NCBI RefSeq assembly: GCF_005222845.1
Contig: NZ_STFZ01000018.1
Span: forward strand, 186,001 to 250,000
Reading direction: 5' to 3'
DNA length: 64,000 nucleotides
Source: Rhizobium sp. FY34
GTDB lineage: Bacteria > Pseudomonadota > Alphaproteobacteria > Rhizobiales > Rhizobiaceae
The notes beneath the pieces are model-generated. The model was not told the origin of the DNA and ran no database searches. It saw nothing but the letters and a program-made list of their open reading frames with translations. The translations under genes were made by a program, and so were the position numbers. Shown one piece after another: positions 51,989 to 64,000 of this stretch (positions are counted from its first letter, which is position 1; every line of letters begins with the position of its first letter).

Positions 51989-53248
51989 TCATGCCATAGG
52001 TCCGGTACCAAGAGGTGCGAAATGCCGCTCCCGTTCCATATAGTCCCGCTGCCGGTCCGTCACATAGTCGCGCACGATCGGGGCTGCATCCCGGTTGCGT
52101 GACAGCTGCATGTGAAACACCATCTGACTGCCGGTGCGGAACATCATTTCGGCGCTGATCAGGTAGAATTCCCACATGCGGGCAAAGCGTTCATCGTAAA
52201 GGGCGATCACCTCGTCGCGATGCGCCTCGAAGCGCTCGGTCCAATGGCGCAGCGTCTCGGCATAATGCAGGCGCAGGAATTCGAGATCGGTCACCCAAAG
52301 GCTGTTCTGTTCCACCACTTCGAAGACCTCCGACAGTGCCGGCGAATAGGCGCCCGGAAAGATGTATTTGCGCAACCAGGGGCTAGCCATGCCGGGTGGG
52401 CTCATATGGCCAATCGAGTGAATGACGGCGAGCCCGTCATCCGGCATCAGGGCGTTCAGCTTCTTGAAGAACTCGTCATAGTGATGAACGCCGACATGTT
52501 CGAACATGCCGACCGAGACGATCCGGTCGAATGTCTGCGTGACATCGCGGTAATCCTTGAGTTCGAAGTGGACGCGGTCTGCAAGACCTGCCGCCTGCGC
52601 GCGGCTCGATGCCAGCGCCTGCTGTTCTTTGGACAGCGTTACGCCGGTCACGTGGACATCTTCGAGTGTCGCAAGATAGAGCGCCAGATCACCCCAGCCG
52701 CAGCCGATATCCAGAACCTTCATGCCCGGCTTCAGGCAGAGTTTTGCTGCCAGCAGCCTCAGCTTGTTGCGTTGCGCCTGTTCCAGCGTCTCGCCCGGAT
52801 CGCGAAAATAGGCGCAGGAATAGAGCATGTTCTCGTCGAGGAAGAGCTTGTAGAAGTCATTGCCGAGATCATAATGGTGGGCAACATTCTGCTGCGCCTG
52901 ACCTTTTCGGTTCGACTGCTGGCGCTTGCGAAACTTCATCTTGATCGCCCGCAGCACTTTCTGCAGCGGATAGGACCCGAGCGACAGCCTGTTCATGGAG
53001 AAGAGCTTCAGGAAATCGCGAAGGTGTGACCCTTCCTCAAACCGCATCGTGCCATCCATATAGGCTTCGCCTGCGGCAAGTTCCGGGTTGAAAACGAGGC
53101 TGCGGTAGAGCTTGCGATCCGTCAGCCGCATGGTGACGGAGATGCCTGGTGTGCCTTCAAAAACGTGCCGTCTTCCCTCGGCATCGATCACCGTCAGGCG
53201 ACCCTTGCGGATAAATGATTTCATCATATGCGAAAGCGGAAACATCAA
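51989..53248 (-). CDS. cfa: Cyclopropane-fatty-acyl-phospholipid synthase
   Basis: A 419-residue SAM-dependent enzyme that adds a methylene bridge to unsaturated acyl chains of membrane phospholipids. The N-terminal domain (FNPELAAGEAYMDGTMRFEEGSHLRDFL) precedes NVAHHYDLGNDFYKLFLDENMLYSCAYF, the lipid-site motif of the family, and the SAM-binding motif VLDIGCGWGDLALYLA. Active-site Cys in YSCAYF and Glu/His in MFEHVGVHHYDEFF are intact. It is probably one of several Cfa paralogues in a rhizobium. It is a monocistronic gene. Confidence 0.93.
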   Translation of the reverse strand: MMFPLSHMMKSFIRKGRLTVIDAEGRRHVFEGTPGISVTMRLTDRKLYRSLVFNPELAAGEAYMDGTMRFEEGSHLRDFLKLFSMNRLSLGSYPLQKVLRAIKMKFRKRQQSNRKGQAQQNVAHHYDLGNDFYKLFLDENMLYSCAYFRDPGETLEQAQRNKLRLLAAKLCLKPGMKVLDIGCGWGDLALYLATLEDVHVTGVTLSKEQQALASSRAQAAGLADRVHFELKDYRDVTQTFDRIVSVGMFEHVGVHHYDEFFKKLNALMPDDGLAVIHSIGHMSPPGMASPWLRKYIFPGAYSPALSEVFEVVEQNSLWVTDLEFLRLHYAETLRHWTERFEAHRDEVIALYDERFARMWEFYLISAEMMFRTGSQMVFHMQLSRNRDAAPIVRDYVTDRQRDYMERERHFAPLGTGPMA

Positions 53249-53338
53249 GCATCCTCGCTGTTTTGAAATGAACTAACGCGCTACCATCGGCATTCGGGAA
53301 TGTTGAAATCGGATTGATGCATAGTGGTGGGTGCTGGC

Positions 53339-53827
53339 TCAAGCGTCGTCTGGCCGATCCTTCGGATCGAACTGCACGATTGTCGTCCAGGTGGCGGTCA
53401 GAGCTGGCTTGCGTTCCTCCTCGATTTCCACCGTTATGTCATAGGTGGTCATCATCATCGAGGCGCCGCGAAGCCGCATGTCCGTTAGCGTGAAATGTCC
53501 GCGAACCCGCTTGCCGGCGCGCACCGGAGAGCCGAAGCGGATCTTGTCGAAGCCGTAGTTCAGCCCGAGCAGCTGTTCCCGGATTGTGGGAAGCGCATTG
53601 TAATTCATGGCAGACAGTAGCGAGAGCGTCAGGAAGCCGTGGGCGATCGTGCCGCCGAACGGGCTTTCTGCCTTGGCGCGTACCGGGTCCACATGGATGA
53701 ACTGGTGGTCCTGCGTCGCATCGGCAAAGGTATCGATCATCGTCTGGTCAACGGTAATCCAGTCGGAAACGCCAACCTCCTGGCCGACCAGATCCTTCAC
53801 GTCCCTGAGCGAAATTTCACGCGCCAT
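53339..53827 (-). CDS. MaoC-family (R)-hydratase
   Basis: A 162-residue hot-dog-fold protein of the MaoC / NodN-like group. The hydratase motif, with the catalytic Asp and His, reads DATQDHQFIHVDPVRAKAESPFGGTIAHGFLTLSLL. It hydrates (R)-enoyl-CoA or a related thioester. The ATG at 53827 with AGAGG upstream is preferred to an in-frame GTG two codons earlier. It stands alone between cfa and the end of the glycogen operon. Confidence 0.9.
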   Translation of the reverse strand: MAREISLRDVKDLVGQEVGVSDWITVDQTMIDTFADATQDHQFIHVDPVRAKAESPFGGTIAHGFLTLSLLSAMNYNALPTIREQLLGLNYGFDKIRFGSPVRAGKRVRGHFTLTDMRLRGASMMMTTYDITVEIEEERKPALTATWTTIVQFDPKDRPDDA

Positions 53828-53906
53828 GGGCACCTCTTGTCATTCGGATCAACCGATCTGAAGTCTTACAGTATTCCTGCCCGTCTGTAAGTGTGCAATG
53901 CACACG

Positions 53907-55877
53907 TCACGTCGTCACCGCCCAGGTGACGGAGCGTGGCGGAAGGCTGAAATCCGACAATCGCTTATTCGTTGCAAGATCCTGCCAGGGGCCGCCGGGC
54001 AGCCAGGTCTTCAGCACTTCATGGCTGCGATTGAACAGAATAGCGAGCCGGCAGGGCAGGCCCGTTTGACGGTCGATACTCTTCAGCAGCATGGCGAGAT
54101 AGGCCCGCTCTGGGTTCTCCCAGTCGCCGACACTCATCGGCTGACCATGCTCGTTCAGCCAGGTGACATCCTCGTTTTGCCCCGTAAAAAAGCTGGCCTT
54201 TGAGAAGACATCAAAGCGCCGGCGAAAGCGGGAAAGTTCAGCCGTGCGCGCGATCAGCTGCGGATCAAGCGCCGACCAATCGATCCAGGTAATGGCATTG
54301 TCCTGCGCATAGGCGTTGTTATTACCGGCCTGGCTGCGTCCGCCTTCGTCGCCGGCCGTCAGCATCACGCTGCCGCGCGTGGCAAACAGTGTGGCGAGCA
54401 GCGCTTCCACATCCGCGCGCCGGGCGGCAATAATCTGCGGATCCTCGCTCTTGCCCTCTACGCCATTGTTCCAGGACTGGTTGTCATTGTGGCCGTCGCG
54501 ATTGTCCTCGCCGTTGGCCTCATTGTGCTTGTGCTGGTGCGAAACGAGATCCATCAGCGTGAAACCGTCATGGGCGGCGAGAAAATTGACGCTGCGTGTG
54601 TGGTCCAGACCATGGCGCGAGAAAATGTCGGAGGAGCCGGCAAGGCCGCTTGCCAGCACGCCGGTCTTGCCCGCATCGCCGCGCCAATAGCTCCTTACAT
54701 CATCGCGTGCCCGGTCGTTCCATTCGAGGAAAGGCGGGGGGAAATTGCCGAGCTGGTAGCCGCCGGGGCCGATGTCCCAGGGTTCGGCAATCATCACCCG
54801 GTCTGACAGAACACTATCGGTAAGGATGGCCGTCAGGGTCTCGCTGTCACGGGAAAAGCCGTTGATGCTGCGGCCAAGAATGGGGGCGAGATCGAAACGG
54901 AAGCCATCGACGCCGGCATGCAGCACGAAATGGCGCAGCGTATCGACAATCAGCTGGCGCACCATCGGGTGGTCGCAGGCAACCGTATTGCCCGTGCCGG
55001 TATCATTGACGAGATGCCCCGGCTCGCCGGGCATGTGGTGGTAGTAGGTCAGGTTGTCGATGCCACGCAGCGACAGCGTTGCACCATGCCGGTCGCTTTC
55101 GCCGGTATGGTTGAAGACGAGATCGAGGAGCACGCCGATGTCGTTTTCGTGCAGAATACGAACGGTTTCGGCCAGTTCCGCCATGCCGCCCGGCACCAAT
55201 CGCGGATCGAGCGCCATGAAGGCGACGGGGTTATAGCCCCAGCCATTGGTGAGGCCAAGCGCCGGCAGATGCCGTTCGTCGATCCAGGCAGTGATCGGCA
55301 TCAGTTCCACGGCGTCAACGCCGATATGTTTCAGATGCGCAAGCACGGCAGGATGGGCAAGGGCTGCGACCGTGCCGCGCTGGTATTCCGGCACATCCGG
55401 ATGCAGCATTGTGAAGGGGCGCACCGCCACTTCGTAGATCAGACCGCCCGGCGCAAATTGCGGCTTTTCGCGTTTCACCGGTTTTTCCGAGGTCAGAATG
55501 GCCTTCGGTACAAGCCCTGCTGTCTCCACGCCGAAGTGCGACAGCTTCGCATCATGGCGGAAGGGGCGGTCCAGCTGCTTGGCGTAAGGGTCAACCAGCA
55601 GCTTGGAGGCATCAAACCATAGGCCTTGATCGGGTTCATAAAGGCCATGGGCGCGAAAGCCGTAACGGGTGCCTGCGCCAAGACCATCGATGTTCAGGAT
55701 GAAAAGGCCGTCATCGGCGCGCGGCATGGTTAGCCGCGCCGTTTCCGTCTCGCCATCTTCGTCGAAAAGGCAGAGCTCCATGCTGCTCGCATGGGCGGAG
55801 AAGATCGAGAAACGAGCGCCCTTTGGTGTCAGGACGGCGCCGAGCGGGCCTTGGGTCATGAACTGTCCGGCTTTCAT
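53907..55877 (-). CDS. glgX: Glycogen debranching enzyme
   Basis: A 656-residue GH13 enzyme that hydrolyses alpha-1,6 branches of phosphorylase-limit glycogen. An N-terminal beta domain (GAVLTPKGARFSIFSAHASSMELCLFDEDG) precedes the barrel with the nucleophile Asp in GVDGFRFDLAPILGR, the acid/base Glu in VMIAEPWDIGPGGYQLG and the third Asp in FLAAHDGFTLMDLVS. The ATG at 55877 is chosen; 55859 is also possible, and the open frame runs to 55967. It is the last gene of the glg operon. A palindromic element lies in the gap after pgm. Confidence 0.93.
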   Translation of the reverse strand: MKAGQFMTQGPLGAVLTPKGARFSIFSAHASSMELCLFDEDGETETARLTMPRADDGLFILNIDGLGAGTRYGFRAHGLYEPDQGLWFDASKLLVDPYAKQLDRPFRHDAKLSHFGVETAGLVPKAILTSEKPVKREKPQFAPGGLIYEVAVRPFTMLHPDVPEYQRGTVAALAHPAVLAHLKHIGVDAVELMPITAWIDERHLPALGLTNGWGYNPVAFMALDPRLVPGGMAELAETVRILHENDIGVLLDLVFNHTGESDRHGATLSLRGIDNLTYYHHMPGEPGHLVNDTGTGNTVACDHPMVRQLIVDTLRHFVLHAGVDGFRFDLAPILGRSINGFSRDSETLTAILTDSVLSDRVMIAEPWDIGPGGYQLGNFPPPFLEWNDRARDDVRSYWRGDAGKTGVLASGLAGSSDIFSRHGLDHTRSVNFLAAHDGFTLMDLVSHQHKHNEANGEDNRDGHNDNQSWNNGVEGKSEDPQIIAARRADVEALLATLFATRGSVMLTAGDEGGRSQAGNNNAYAQDNAITWIDWSALDPQLIARTAELSRFRRRFDVFSKASFFTGQNEDVTWLNEHGQPMSVGDWENPERAYLAMLLKSIDRQTGLPCRLAILFNRSHEVLKTWLPGGPWQDLATNKRLSDFSLPPRSVTWAVTT

Positions 55878-55996
55878 GTTGGGGGCCGAGCTGCCCGTGG
55901 GATGCAGTGCGAGAGAGGGTCGCTGCTTTGTCCGTCTACCTCTTTTCGGTATCATGCATCGGCGCATATTAATGATCGCCCAAAGCCGCGCCGGTA

Positions 55997-56022
55997 TCCT
56001 TCTCCCCGGCCAGGGAGAAGGA
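55997..56022. repeat. Palindrome between pgm and glgX
   Basis: TCCTTCTCCC and GGGAGAAGGA are perfect 10-bp inverted arms around six bases. The sequence resembles short repeated palindromes in rhizobial intergenic DNA. Being inside an operon, it may shape mRNA stability and lower glgX expression relative to pgm. Confidence 0.5.
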
Positions 56023-56040
56023 GCTTGTTTGGCACCAGGA

Positions 56041-59114
<3,074 letters not shown>

Positions 59115-59143
59115 ACGTTCCCCTTATCTCGTTGTAGCCAAAG

Positions 59144-59165
59144 ACGGCGCAGCGTGCCGCGCCGT
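59144..59165 (-). other. Intercistronic hairpin between glgC and glgA
   Basis: A perfect 7-bp stem (ACGGCGC / GCGCCGT) with an 8-base loop lies in the glgC-glgA gap. No long T-run follows, so a role in mRNA processing or partial stop is more likely than full termination. Confidence 0.4.
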
Positions 59166-59183
59166 TGACGAAATGGCGTGTGA

Positions 59184-60446
59184 TCAGAGATCCAGCTTGT
59201 CGATCATCGCTTGGGTGATCAGGCAGATGCCGTTTTCGCTGCGTCGGAAGCGCTTGGCGTCAATGTCGGGATCTTCACCGACGATCAGCCCTTCGGGAAT
59301 GGTTACACCCGCATCGATGACGACATTGCGAAGCTGGGCGCGACGGCCGATCCGCACATTCGGCAAAACGACTGCGCCTTCGAGACGCGAATAGGAATTG
59401 GCACGCACACCGGTAAACAGCAGGCTGTTGTAGAGCGAGGAACCGGAAATGATGCAATCGCCCGACACGACGGAGGAGACGGCCGAACCGCGACGATCCT
59501 CGTCGTCATGCACGAATTTCGCCGGCGGGGTAATCTCGGCATAGGTCCAGATCGGCCAGGACTTGTCATAGATATCGAGTTCGGGAACGATGCCGGTCAG
59601 GTCGATATTGGCCTGCCAATAGGCATCGATCGTGCCGACATCGCGCCAATAGGCCTGTTTTTCGAAATCGGAGCGTACGCAGGATTCGTTGAAGCGGTGC
59701 GCCACGGCCTTACCATTGGCAACGATCCACGGAATAATGTCCTTGCCGAAATCGCGGCTGGATGTGGGGTCGGCGGCGTCGCGGCGCAGGCAATCCATCA
59801 GGAACTTCGTGTGGAAGACATAGATCCCCATGGAGGCCAGCGCAAATTCCGGCTTGTCGGGCATGCCCGGCGGATCGGCCGGCTTTTCGACGAAGGCAAT
59901 GATCTCGTCCTTGTCGTTGACATGCATGACGCCAAAGCCGGTGGCTTCCATGCGCGGCACTTCCAGGCAACCGATCGTCACGTCGGCGCCGGAATCGACG
60001 TGCTGCTGCAGCATCAGCTCGTAGTCCATCTTGTAGATATGGTCGCCGGCCAGGATGACCATATATTCGGGGTTATAGGGCTCGATGATATCGATGTTCT
60101 GGAACACCGCATCGGCCGTGCCTTCATACCATTGCGTTTCGGATACGCGCTGGGAGGCAGGCAGGATATCGAAGCTTTCATTGCGTTCCGGGCGGAAGAA
60201 GTCCCAGCCGCGCTGCAGGTGGCGGATCAGCGAATGCGCCTTGTACTGGGTGGCAACCCCGATGCGGCGGATGCCGGAATTCAGTGCGTTGGACAGGGCA
60301 AAATCGATAATGCGGGCCTTGCCGCCGAAATAGACGGCAGGTTTGGCGCGGCGATCCGTCAGCTCTTTCAGGCGGCTCCCCCGGCCTCCTGCCAGCACAT
60401 AGGCCATGGCGTCGCGCGCCAGCGGCTGGATGCGTTTTGTCGTCAT
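59184..60446 (-). CDS. glgC: Glucose-1-phosphate adenylyltransferase
   Basis: A 420-residue ADP-glucose pyrophosphorylase, the committed and allosterically controlled step of bacterial glycogen synthesis. The N-terminal nucleotide-binding motif [47 protein letters not shown], the catalytic [10 protein letters not shown] and [10 protein letters not shown] segments, and a left-handed beta-helix C-terminus with the regulatory sites are all present. The Agrobacterium enzyme is activated by fructose 6-phosphate and pyruvate. It lies 23 bp after glgB. Confidence 0.96.
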   Translation of the reverse strand: MTTKRIQPLARDAMAYVLAGGRGSRLKELTDRRAKPAVYFGGKARIIDFALSNALNSGIRRIGVATQYKAHSLIRHLQRGWDFFRPERNESFDILPASQRVSETQWYEGTADAVFQNIDIIEPYNPEYMVILAGDHIYKMDYELMLQQHVDSGADVTIGCLEVPRMEATGFGVMHVNDKDEIIAFVEKPADPPGMPDKPEFALASMGIYVFHTKFLMDCLRRDAADPTSSRDFGKDIIPWIVANGKAVAHRFNESCVRSDFEKQAYWRDVGTIDAYWQANIDLTGIVPELDIYDKSWPIWTYAEITPPAKFVHDDEDRRGSAVSSVVSGDCIISGSSLYNSLLFTGVRANSYSRLEGAVVLPNVRIGRRAQLRNVVIDAGVTIPEGLIVGEDPDIDAKRFRRSENGICLITQAMIDKLDL

Positions 60447-60469
60447 GTTTTCTTCCTCCCGTTACGCAA

Positions 60470-62683
60470 TCAGTTTTCCGGCTCAAGCATGATGGTGGCG
60501 AGCGGCGGCAGTGTGACTTCGGCATGAATGATGCCGCCGGCCGAAACCGCTTGCACTCTCCCGCCATTGCCCTTGCCGCTGCCACCGTAAATTTCGGCAT
60601 CGGTATTCAAGATCTCCCGCCAGCGCCCGGCGCTGGGCAGGGGCACGCGGTAATTCTCCCTAAGGACCGGGGTGAAGTTGGTGATGACGGCCACCGGCTT
60701 TTCGCCCGGCGCCTTGCGCAGCCAGGCATAGACCGAGTTTTCCGAATCATCGGCGATCAGCCATTCAAAGCCGCCCGGTTCGCAATCGCGCGCATGCAGC
60801 GCGCGCTTTGAGCGGTAGGTGAAGTTGAGATCGCGCACCAGACGGCGCACGCCCTCATGCGGATTGTAGTGCAGGAGGTTCCAGTCCAGCGAACGCGCTT
60901 CGCTCCATTCGCTCCACTGGGCAAATTCCTGGCCCATGAACAAGAGCTTCTTGCCGGGATAGCCCCACATGAAGGCATAGAAGGCGCGCAGATTGGCGAA
61001 TTTCTGCCAATCATCGCCGGCCATTTTGGCAATCAGCGAGCCCTTGCCATGCACCACTTCGTCATGGCTGAGCGGCAGCACGAAATTTTCCGAATAGGCG
61101 TAAAGCAGGCCGAAGGTCAGCTCGTTGTGATGATGCTTGCGGTGCACGGGTTCACGCTTCAGATAGCTCAGCGTGTCATGCATGAAACCCATGTTCCACT
61201 TGAAGCCGAAGCCGAGCCCGCCCTCATGCACCGGATGCGAAACCTTGGGCCAGGACGTGCTTTCCTCGGCAATCGTCATGACGCCCGGATGCGCCCCATA
61301 GCTCAGCATGTTGAGCTTCTGCAGGAAACGCACGGTCTCGAGGTTTTCGCGCCCACCATATTCGTTGGGCACCCATTCGCCGTCCTTGCGCGAATAGTCG
61401 AGGTAGAGCATCGAGGCGACCGCATCGACGCGCAACCCGTCGAGATGGAATTTTTCGGCCCAATAGAGCGCATTGTTGATGAGGTAGGACAGAACCTCGA
61501 TCCGGCCGAAATTGTAGATCGCGGTGTTCCAGTCCGGGTGAAAGCCCTGGCGCGGATCGGCATGTTCGTAAAGGGCTGTTCCGTCGAACTCGCGAAGCCC
61601 ATGCGCATCGGTCGGGAAATGCGCCGGCACCCAGTCGAGAATGACGCCGACACCGACCTTGTGGCAGCCGTTGACGAAGCGGGCAAAGCCTTCCGGCTCG
61701 CCGAACCGGGCGGTCGGCGCATAAAGGCCGGTCGTCTGGTAGCCCCAGGACGGATCGAAGGGATGTTCGGTGATGGGTAGGAATTCGATATGGGTAAAGC
61801 CCATGTCGGTGACGTAAGGGATAAGCTCGGAGGCCAGTTCGTCCCAGCTGAGGAATGTGCCATCGGCGCGGCGCTTCCAGGATCCGGCATGCACTTCATA
61901 GATGGAAATCGGTTGGCGGCGATGATCTGCCTCTGCCCAGAATTTGCGGTGCGCCTCGTCGCTCCAGGTCTGTACCAGTTCCGGTGCCGTCACCGATGCC
62001 GTTTGCGGGCGCATTTCGGCGCGCCGCGCATAGGGGTCGGCCTTCAGCGGCAGGACGGTTCCGTCCTTGGCAATGATCTCGAACTTATAGTTGGAGCCCA
62101 CCCGCACATCCGGGGCAAAGATTTCCCAGATGCCGGTATCGGAGCGCAGCCGCATGACATGGCGGCGACCGTCCCAGGTGTTGAACTCACCCACGACCGA
62201 GACGCGTGCTGCATTGGGGGCCCAGACGGCAAAGTGAAAGCCATCGACACCCTCATGCTTCAGCGGATGGGCGCCCATCTTGTCGAACAGGCGCAGATGC
62301 GAGCCTTCGCGTACGAAGTAATCGTCCATCGGCCCGAGCACCGGGCCGAAGCTGTAGGGGTCTGTCAGCGCCCATTCCACATCGCCGCGCCGTGCGCGGT
62401 ACCGCACGGGTCGCGGGCTTTGCAGGGATACGATGCCTTCGAAAAAGCCTGCTTCGTGACGGCAGGTCAGTTCGCCGATTTCCGTCCCGTCGAGCGAAAG
62501 GGCGGTAACGGCCTCGGCACCGGGGATGAAGCAGCGGGCAAGCATGCCGCCGCCCACCTTGTGGGTGCCGAGGATGGCGAAGGGGTTGCGATGAGAACCG
62601 CTGATGATCGCCTCGATCTCGGCAGGCGGAAGTTCACCACTGGTCTGTCCGTTCCTGCCGAGGTCTTTGGGCGTATCGTTCAT
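60470..62683 (-). CDS. glgB: 1,4-alpha-glucan branching enzyme
   Basis: A 737-residue GH13 enzyme that moves chain segments to alpha-1,6 positions. N-terminal CBM48 modules (PFAILGTHKVGGGMLARCFIPGAEAV and VDGFHFAVWAPNAARVSVVGEFNTWDGRRHVMR) precede the barrel. The nucleophile Asp lies in LDGLRVDAVASMLYLDYSR, the acid/base Glu in VMTIAEESTSWP and the third Asp in PLSHDEVVHGKGSL. The ATG at 62683 overlaps the glgP stop by one base. Confidence 0.96.
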   Translation of the reverse strand: MNDTPKDLGRNGQTSGELPPAEIEAIISGSHRNPFAILGTHKVGGGMLARCFIPGAEAVTALSLDGTEIGELTCRHEAGFFEGIVSLQSPRPVRYRARRGDVEWALTDPYSFGPVLGPMDDYFVREGSHLRLFDKMGAHPLKHEGVDGFHFAVWAPNAARVSVVGEFNTWDGRRHVMRLRSDTGIWEIFAPDVRVGSNYKFEIIAKDGTVLPLKADPYARRAEMRPQTASVTAPELVQTWSDEAHRKFWAEADHRRQPISIYEVHAGSWKRRADGTFLSWDELASELIPYVTDMGFTHIEFLPITEHPFDPSWGYQTTGLYAPTARFGEPEGFARFVNGCHKVGVGVILDWVPAHFPTDAHGLREFDGTALYEHADPRQGFHPDWNTAIYNFGRIEVLSYLINNALYWAEKFHLDGLRVDAVASMLYLDYSRKDGEWVPNEYGGRENLETVRFLQKLNMLSYGAHPGVMTIAEESTSWPKVSHPVHEGGLGFGFKWNMGFMHDTLSYLKREPVHRKHHHNELTFGLLYAYSENFVLPLSHDEVVHGKGSLIAKMAGDDWQKFANLRAFYAFMWGYPGKKLLFMGQEFAQWSEWSEARSLDWNLLHYNPHEGVRRLVRDLNFTYRSKRALHARDCEPGGFEWLIADDSENSVYAWLRKAPGEKPVAVITNFTPVLRENYRVPLPSAGRWREILNTDAEIYGGSGKGNGGRVQAVSAGGIIHAEVTLPPLATIMLEPEN

Positions 62684-64000
62684 CAGGCTCTCCAGATCTC
62701 CGTGGCATACTGGCGGATGGTGCGATCCGACGAGAACCAGCCCATACGCGCGGTATTGCGGATCGTCTTGGCATACCAGGAGGTCGGATCGCTCCAGATC
62801 TGGTCCACGTCGCGCTGTGCCTTGGCATAGGCGTCGAAATCACCGGCCACCATGAACCAGTCGCCATTGTAGATGCCGTCCATCAGTGCCGTGAAGCGCG
62901 ACCGGTCATCGGGCGAGAAAACGCCGGAGGAAATCGCCGACAGCGCCTGCGACAGCTCGCGGGAGGCCTCGATGATGGCGCGCGGATTGTGGCCCTCGGC
63001 GCGGGTGCGGGCAACTTCCTCGGCGGTCATGCCGAAGATCACGATGTTTTCTTCACCCACATGGTCGCGCATTTCGACATTGGCGCCATCGAGTGTACCG
63101 ATGGTGAGCGCGCCGTTCAGCCCGAATTTCATGTTGCCGGTGCCGGATGCTTCCATGCCGGCCGTCGAAATTTGCTCGGAAAGATCGGCTGCAGGCACCA
63201 TGACTTCGGCCAGCGACACATTGTAGTTGGGGATGAAGACGACCTTCAGCAGGCCGCGCACCGCCGGATCATTGTTGATGACGCGGGCCACGTCATTGGC
63301 CAGTTTGATGATCAGTTTGGCATTATGGTAGCTCGGGGCGGCCTTGCCGGCAAACAGCTTGACGCGCGGCACCCAGTCGAGTTCCGGATGCGAACGGATC
63401 TGGTCATAAAGCGCCACCGCCTCGATGATGTTGAGAAGCTGGCGTTTGTATTCGTGGATACGCTTGATCTGGATGTCGAACATGGCCGAGGGATCGAGCC
63501 TGATGCCCATGCGGCTGCCGACGAGATTGGCAAGCTGCACCTTGTTGGCCCGTTTCACGGCGGCGAATTTCTGCTGGAAGGAGGAATCCTCGGCAAAGGC
63601 ATCCAGTCCCTTCAGCGCATCGGTATCGTCCTTGAAGCCTTCGCCGATCGCCTCGGTGATCAGGTCGGTGAGGCCCGGATTGCACTGCATCAGCCAGCGG
63701 CGCGGGGTAATGCCGTTCGTCTTGTTGTTGATGCGGGTGGGATAAAGCGCATGCAGGTCGGCAAACACGGTTTCCTTCATCAGTTCCGTATGCAGCGCCG
63801 ATACGCCATTGATCGAATGCGAGCCGACAAAGGCCAGATTGCCCATGCGCAGGCGCCGATCGCCATTTTCGTCGATCAGCGAGATCGAGCGGATCTGCGC
63901 GTCGCTGAACTTCTTTTCCTTGCGGGCTTCCAAGAGGATCTTGGTGTTGATCGCATAGACGATCTGCATATGGCGCGGCAAAAGCCGCTCGAACAGCGGG
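62683..64000 (-). CDS. glgP: Glycogen phosphorylase, partial (C-terminal part)
   Basis: The frame runs off the window at 64000; about 438 C-terminal residues are visible. The segment LFERLLPRHMQIVYAIN at the edge, TNGITPRRWLMQCNPGLTDLI, and the PLP-lysine motif EASGTGNMKFGLNGALTIGTLDGANVEM are characteristic of GT35 phosphorylases. It releases glucose 1-phosphate from glycogen, which Pgm then converts. It is the upstream gene of this operon within the window. Confidence 0.95.
   Translation of the reverse strand, partial: PLFERLLPRHMQIVYAINTKILLEARKEKKFSDAQIRSISLIDENGDRRLRMGNLAFVGSHSINGVSALHTELMKETVFADLHALYPTRINNKTNGITPRRWLMQCNPGLTDLITEAIGEGFKDDTDALKGLDAFAEDSSFQQKFAAVKRANKVQLANLVGSRMGIRLDPSAMFDIQIKRIHEYKRQLLNIIEAVALYDQIRSHPELDWVPRVKLFAGKAAPSYHNAKLIIKLANDVARVINNDPAVRGLLKVVFIPNYNVSLAEVMVPAADLSEQISTAGMEASGTGNMKFGLNGALTIGTLDGANVEMRDHVGEENIVIFGMTAEEVARTRAEGHNPRAIIEASRELSQALSAISSGVFSPDDRSRFTALMDGIYNGDWFMVAGDFDAYAKAQRDVDQIWSDPTSWYAKTIRNTARMGWFSSDRTIRQYATEIWRA

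Noticed and set aside
53157-53342. Small minus-strand ORF upstream of cfa
   Set aside because: It overlaps the 5' end of cfa in another frame and has no coding-like composition.

Overview
The window reads as chromosome of an alphaproteobacterium of the Rhizobiaceae (Agrobacterium / Allorhizobium / Rhizobium group). The GC-rich codon use, a GH1 beta-glucosidase closely resembling the known Agrobacterium enzyme Abg, the gene order glgP-glgB-glgC-glgA-pgm-glgX, a soxBDAG sarcosine oxidase operon, an aa3-type oxidase subunit IV and an ornithine decarboxylase with a long leader all point that way. I assign no species. I saw no rRNA, tRNA, CRISPR array, prophage or transposase gene.

Layout. 1-366 is the end of a DHA2-type MFS transporter. 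517-9595 is a sugar-catabolism block: LacI regulator, xylulokinase, xylose isomerase, a sugar phosphate isomerase/epimerase-like protein, a Gfo/Idh/MocA dehydrogenase and a GH1 beta-glucosidase. It is broken up by two copies of a perfect inverted-repeat element and by a divergent catB-like acetyltransferase gene, which sits beside the 5' stump of a second Gfo/Idh gene. The same 14-bp LacI-type palindrome precedes both the isomerase/epimerase gene and the beta-glucosidase gene. 9777-13293 holds a nitroreductase and metNIQ. 13433-21670 carries signalling and housekeeping genes: a CHASE4-like GGDEF/EAL protein, trhO, a chemoreceptor with a periplasmic binding protein upstream, and a CHAD/CYTH pair. 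21835-31501 includes KDPG aldolase, a TerB-like protein, GNAT enzymes, a NicO-type metal transporter with a DUF1007 protein, a LysR regulator, ornithine decarboxylase behind a 520-nt leader, an OmpW protein with an FNR/FixK-type box, and a beta-lactamase-fold hydrolase.

31568-36506 has two toxin-antitoxin loci: an RHH/ParE-type pair whose toxin carries one nonsense codon, and an intact Phd-VapC pair. Around them lie a WD40 protein, a His-rich CobW-family zinc GTPase, a creatininase-family protein and a MarR regulator. 36598-42977 combines a LacI regulator, a 2-hydroxyacid dehydrogenase, a PuuD-like amidotransferase and a TRAP transporter of the 2-oxoacid (TakP) type whose binding protein and permease genes converge. 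43280-46127 holds the oxidase subunit IV, a TPR lipoprotein, rpsU and an MDR reductase. 46276-51607 is soxB-soxD-soxA-soxG with a mosaic palindromic element between soxB and soxD. 51636-53827 has tiny membrane ORFs, cyclopropane fatty acid synthase and a MaoC dehydratase. 53907-64000 is the glycogen operon on the minus strand, with glgP running off the window edge.

The window is mostly ordinary core and accessory metabolism. The signals most worth a second look are the repeat family with compensatory arm changes, the catB / truncated Gfo-Idh junction, the shared LacI-type operators, the nonsense-mutated ParE toxin beside its intact antitoxin, and the overlapping tiny membrane ORFs next to cfa. 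No clearly new multi-gene system was found.
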